This document shows, in pieces, positions 6,503 through 7,838 of a stretch of 7,838 nt of DNA. This DNA is from Burkholderiales bacterium (GTDB lineage: Bacteria > Pseudomonadota > Gammaproteobacteria > Burkholderiales > SG8-39), in the NCBI GenBank assembly GCA_016649475.1, contig JAENXP010000081.1, positions 1 to 7,838 on the forward strand. The letters run 5' to 3'. Numbering within the stretch: the stretch's first letter is position 1; each line of letters begins with the position of its first letter. The position numbers and the translations under genes were made by a program. The notes under the pieces are model-generated. The model was not told the origin of the DNA. It saw only the letters and a list, made by a program, of their open reading frames with translations, and made no database searches.

Positions 6503-7390
6503 ATGGCCACGCAGCTCATTTTGCACGATACCGCGCAGCGCATGCGGCAGTTCTACGCCCTGACCAAGCCGCGCGTGACCATGCTGGCCGTGTTCTGCGC
6601 GGTGATCGGCATGTTTCTCGCCACGCCGGGCATGGTGCCCTGGCGCGTGCTGTTCGCGGGGACCGCCGGCATTGCCTTGCTTGCAGGCGCGGCTTTCGCC
6701 ATCAACTGCCTGATCGAGCAGGAGATCGATGCCAAGATGGCGCGCACCCGGGCGCGCCCCTTGCCGCGCGGCGAGCTGACGTCCTTGCAGGCTGTCGTTT
6801 TCGCCGGCGTGATCGGGGGCATGGGCATGTTCCTGCTTTACCGCTACGTCAATGCGCTCACCATGTGGCTCACCTTTGGCACCTTCGTCGGCTACGCGAT
6901 CATCTACACCATCTTGTTGAAGCCGGCGACGCCGCAGAACATCGTCATCGGCGGGCTGTCCGGGGCGATGCCGCCGCTGCTGGGCTGGACTGCCGTCACC
7001 GGCGAAGTGGCGCCCGAGGCGCTGCTGCTGGTGCTGATAATCTACGCCTGGACGCCGCCGCATTTCTGGGCGCTGGCGCTTTACCGGACCGAGGATTTCA
7101 CCCGCGCCGGCTTGCCCATGCTGCCGGTTACCCACGGGCAGAAATTCACGCGCTTGCACGTGTTGCTGTACACCCTGGTTCTGATCGCGAGCACGCTGTT
7201 GCCCTTCGTCTACGGCATGAGCGGCTGGATTTACCTGGCTACCGCGCTCGTCCTGGACGGCATGTTCCTCTACTACGCGGTCAGAATCTATACCGCGTAC
7301 AGCGACCGGCTGGCGCAGCAGACCTTCCGCTTTTCCGTCGTCTACCTGGCCGGACTGTTCACCGCGCTGCTGCTGGATCACTATGTTTAG
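6503..7390 (+). CDS. ctaB: Protoheme IX farnesyltransferase (heme O synthase)
   Basis: This UbiA-family membrane enzyme transfers a farnesyl group from farnesyl diphosphate to heme B, giving heme O, the precursor of heme A. The 295-residue product is full length with about eight or nine membrane helices. The first prenyl-diphosphate/Mg2+ motif reads N68-x3-E72-x3-D76 followed by [11 protein letters not shown] (78-88). Glu replaces the common first Asp, a variant I recall from other betaproteobacteria. Further family motifs are TPQNIVIGG (143-151), GAMPPLLGW (154-162), [11 protein letters not shown] (183-193) and [16 protein letters not shown] (194-209). ATG 6503 has no strong Shine-Dalgarno. 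It follows the Sco-like gene after 58 bp, with no heme A synthase gene between them. Confidence 0.96.
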   Translation: MATQLILHDTAQRMRQFYALTKPRVTMLAVFCAVIGMFLATPGMVPWRVLFAGTAGIALLAGAAFAINCLIEQEIDAKMARTRARPLPRGELTSLQAVVFAGVIGGMGMFLLYRYVNALTMWLTFGTFVGYAIIYTILLKPATPQNIVIGGLSGAMPPLLGWTAVTGEVAPEALLLVLIIYAWTPPHFWALALYRTEDFTRAGLPMLPVTHGQKFTRLHVLLYTLVLIASTLLPFVYGMSGWIYLATALVLDGMFLYYAVRIYTAYSDRLAQQTFRFSVVYLAGLFTALLLDHYV

Positions 7391-7402
7391 GGCTCATTCG
7401 AT

Positions 7403-7838
7403 ATGAGGGGATATCCTCTGCGGGGACTTTCCCGTCTAGCGGGATCGAGACCTTCGGGGCGCCTCCGCTCATACTCCCCTGAGTCGGGGGCCATTGCGGC
7501 GATTCTGAAATGGCCGCTCGGTGTATTGCGCCCGCTAGGCGCTTTACTCGTGGTGCTCGCGCTTGCCGGCTGCGGCATGCCGCAGCCGGCATTCAAGAAC
7601 ACCGATGTCACCGGCACCGACTGCTGCAGGGATTTTCGCCTGACCGACCACAAGGGCGAAACGCGCACGCTGGCGGATTTTCGCGGCAAGGCTGTGGTGA
7701 TATTTTTCGGCTATACCCAGTGCCCCGACGTATGTCCGACGACCATGGCCGAAATGAAGGCCGTGCTGGGGCAACTCGGAGCCGATGCGCAGCGCGTCCA
7801 GGTGCTGTTCGTCACCCTCGATCCGGAGCGCGACACGC
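7403..7838 (+). CDS. sco1: Sco1/SenC family copper chaperone lipoprotein (partial, 3' end outside window)
   Basis: Sco proteins deliver copper to, or reduce the thiols of, the CuA site of CoxB. The visible frame has a lipobox LAGC (C57, bases 7571-7573) after a hydrophobic segment. The thioredoxin-like start follows (DFRLTDHKGETRTLADFRGK, then VVIFFGYTQCPDVCPTT), with copper ligands C107 and C111 in CPDVC, and VTLDPERDT just before the window ends. The third ligand His lies beyond it. The start is uncertain. ATG 7403 is the only upstream ATG, but it puts 56 residues before the lipobox Cys, uses rare codons (AGA, CTA, GGA) and crosses an intergenic motif copy. TTG 7526 would give a compact signal, MRPLGALLVVLALAGC. 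I give the outer limit and think the true start is probably downstream. Confidence 0.88.
   Translation, partial: MRGYPLRGLSRLAGSRPSGRLRSYSPESGAIAAILKWPLGVLRPLGALLVVLALAGCGMPQPAFKNTDVTGTDCCRDFRLTDHKGETRTLADFRGKAVVIFFGYTQCPDVCPTTMAEMKAVLGQLGADAQRVQVLFVTLDPERDT
7455..7482 (-). repeat. Dispersed intergenic motif, copy 3 (inverted, upstream of sco1)
   Basis: Read on the - strand this is AGGGGAGTATGAGCGGAG, then GCG and CCCC. It matches copy 1 in 20 of 26 positions, most of the differences being transitions. On the + strand, TATGAGGGGA at 7402-7411 is an inverted partial mate of TCCGCTCATA at 7464-7473 (9 of 10). This supports the view that the bases after ctaB are intergenic rather than coding. 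Confidence 0.4.
7489..7515. repeat. Inverted repeat near the sco1 start
   Basis: GGCCATT (7489-7495) and AATGGCC (7509-7515) form a perfect 7-bp inverted repeat around a 13-base spacer. It lies 8 bases from motif copy 3, on that copy's 5' side when read on the - strand. It could be an operator or an RNA hairpin in front of the TTG 7526 start; the stem is modest and could be chance. Confidence 0.35.

Noticed and set aside
6710..6733. Possible active-site change in CtaB: Glu in place of the first Asp of the NxxxDxxxD motif
   Set aside because: Glu at this place occurs, as far as I recall, in other betaproteobacterial CtaB proteins, and the second Asp and RTRxRP stretch are intact, so it is not evidence of a defective enzyme.
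6482..7381. A 299-codon open frame on the - strand opposite ctaB
   Set aside because: It is charged low-complexity translation complementary to the helices of ctaB, with no domain or credible start region.
1..7838. CRISPR array, tRNA, rRNA, insertion sequence or defence system
   Set aside because: No regularly spaced repeats, tRNA-like cloverleaf, transposase motifs or terminal inverted repeats of an insertion sequence were seen; nearly all the DNA is accounted for by cox genes.

Overview
This window is an aa3/caa3-type cytochrome c oxidase (respiratory complex IV) locus, with the structural genes followed by most of their assembly genes. DNA of roughly 60% G+C, a CoxB carrying a C-terminal cytochrome c domain, a His-rich CoxA N-terminus, and the presence of a coxD-like micro-ORF, DUF2970 and DUF2909 between cox genes all point to a betaproteobacterium (Burkholderiales or Nitrosomonadales-like). 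Genus cannot be read from the sequence.

Layout. Bases 1-73 are the 3' end of an upstream gap, with a short tandem repeat. Bases 74-4674 hold the structural operon on the + strand: coxB, a 107-bp gap, coxA, a 41-codon membrane micro-ORF, ctaG/cox11, a DUF2970 membrane protein and coxC. From coxA to DUF2970 every stop overlaps the next start by 4 bases, which suggests translational coupling. A strong rho-independent terminator (4750-4778) closes this unit. A small twin-TM protein (DUF2909) lies on the - strand at 4823-5020. Its 154-bp divergent gap leads into a second + strand unit of assembly genes: surf1, a Sco/thioredoxin-like membrane protein, ctaB (heme O synthase) and a Sco1/SenC lipoprotein that runs off the window end.

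How the genes work together. CoxA (heme a, heme a3-CuB), CoxB (CuA plus heme c) and CoxC form the oxidase core. CtaG supplies CuB. The Sco protein, and perhaps the second Sco-like protein, serve CuA. CtaB makes heme O, the precursor of heme A, and SURF1 helps place heme A in CoxA. Heme A synthase (ctaA), which I expect between the Sco-like gene and ctaB in related loci, is not here.

The genes themselves are conventional and I see no new enzymatic system. The least explained signal is non-coding: a roughly 26-nt degenerate motif, each copy preceded by a stem-loop, in three separate intergenic gaps (before coxA, before surf1, and inverted before sco1).
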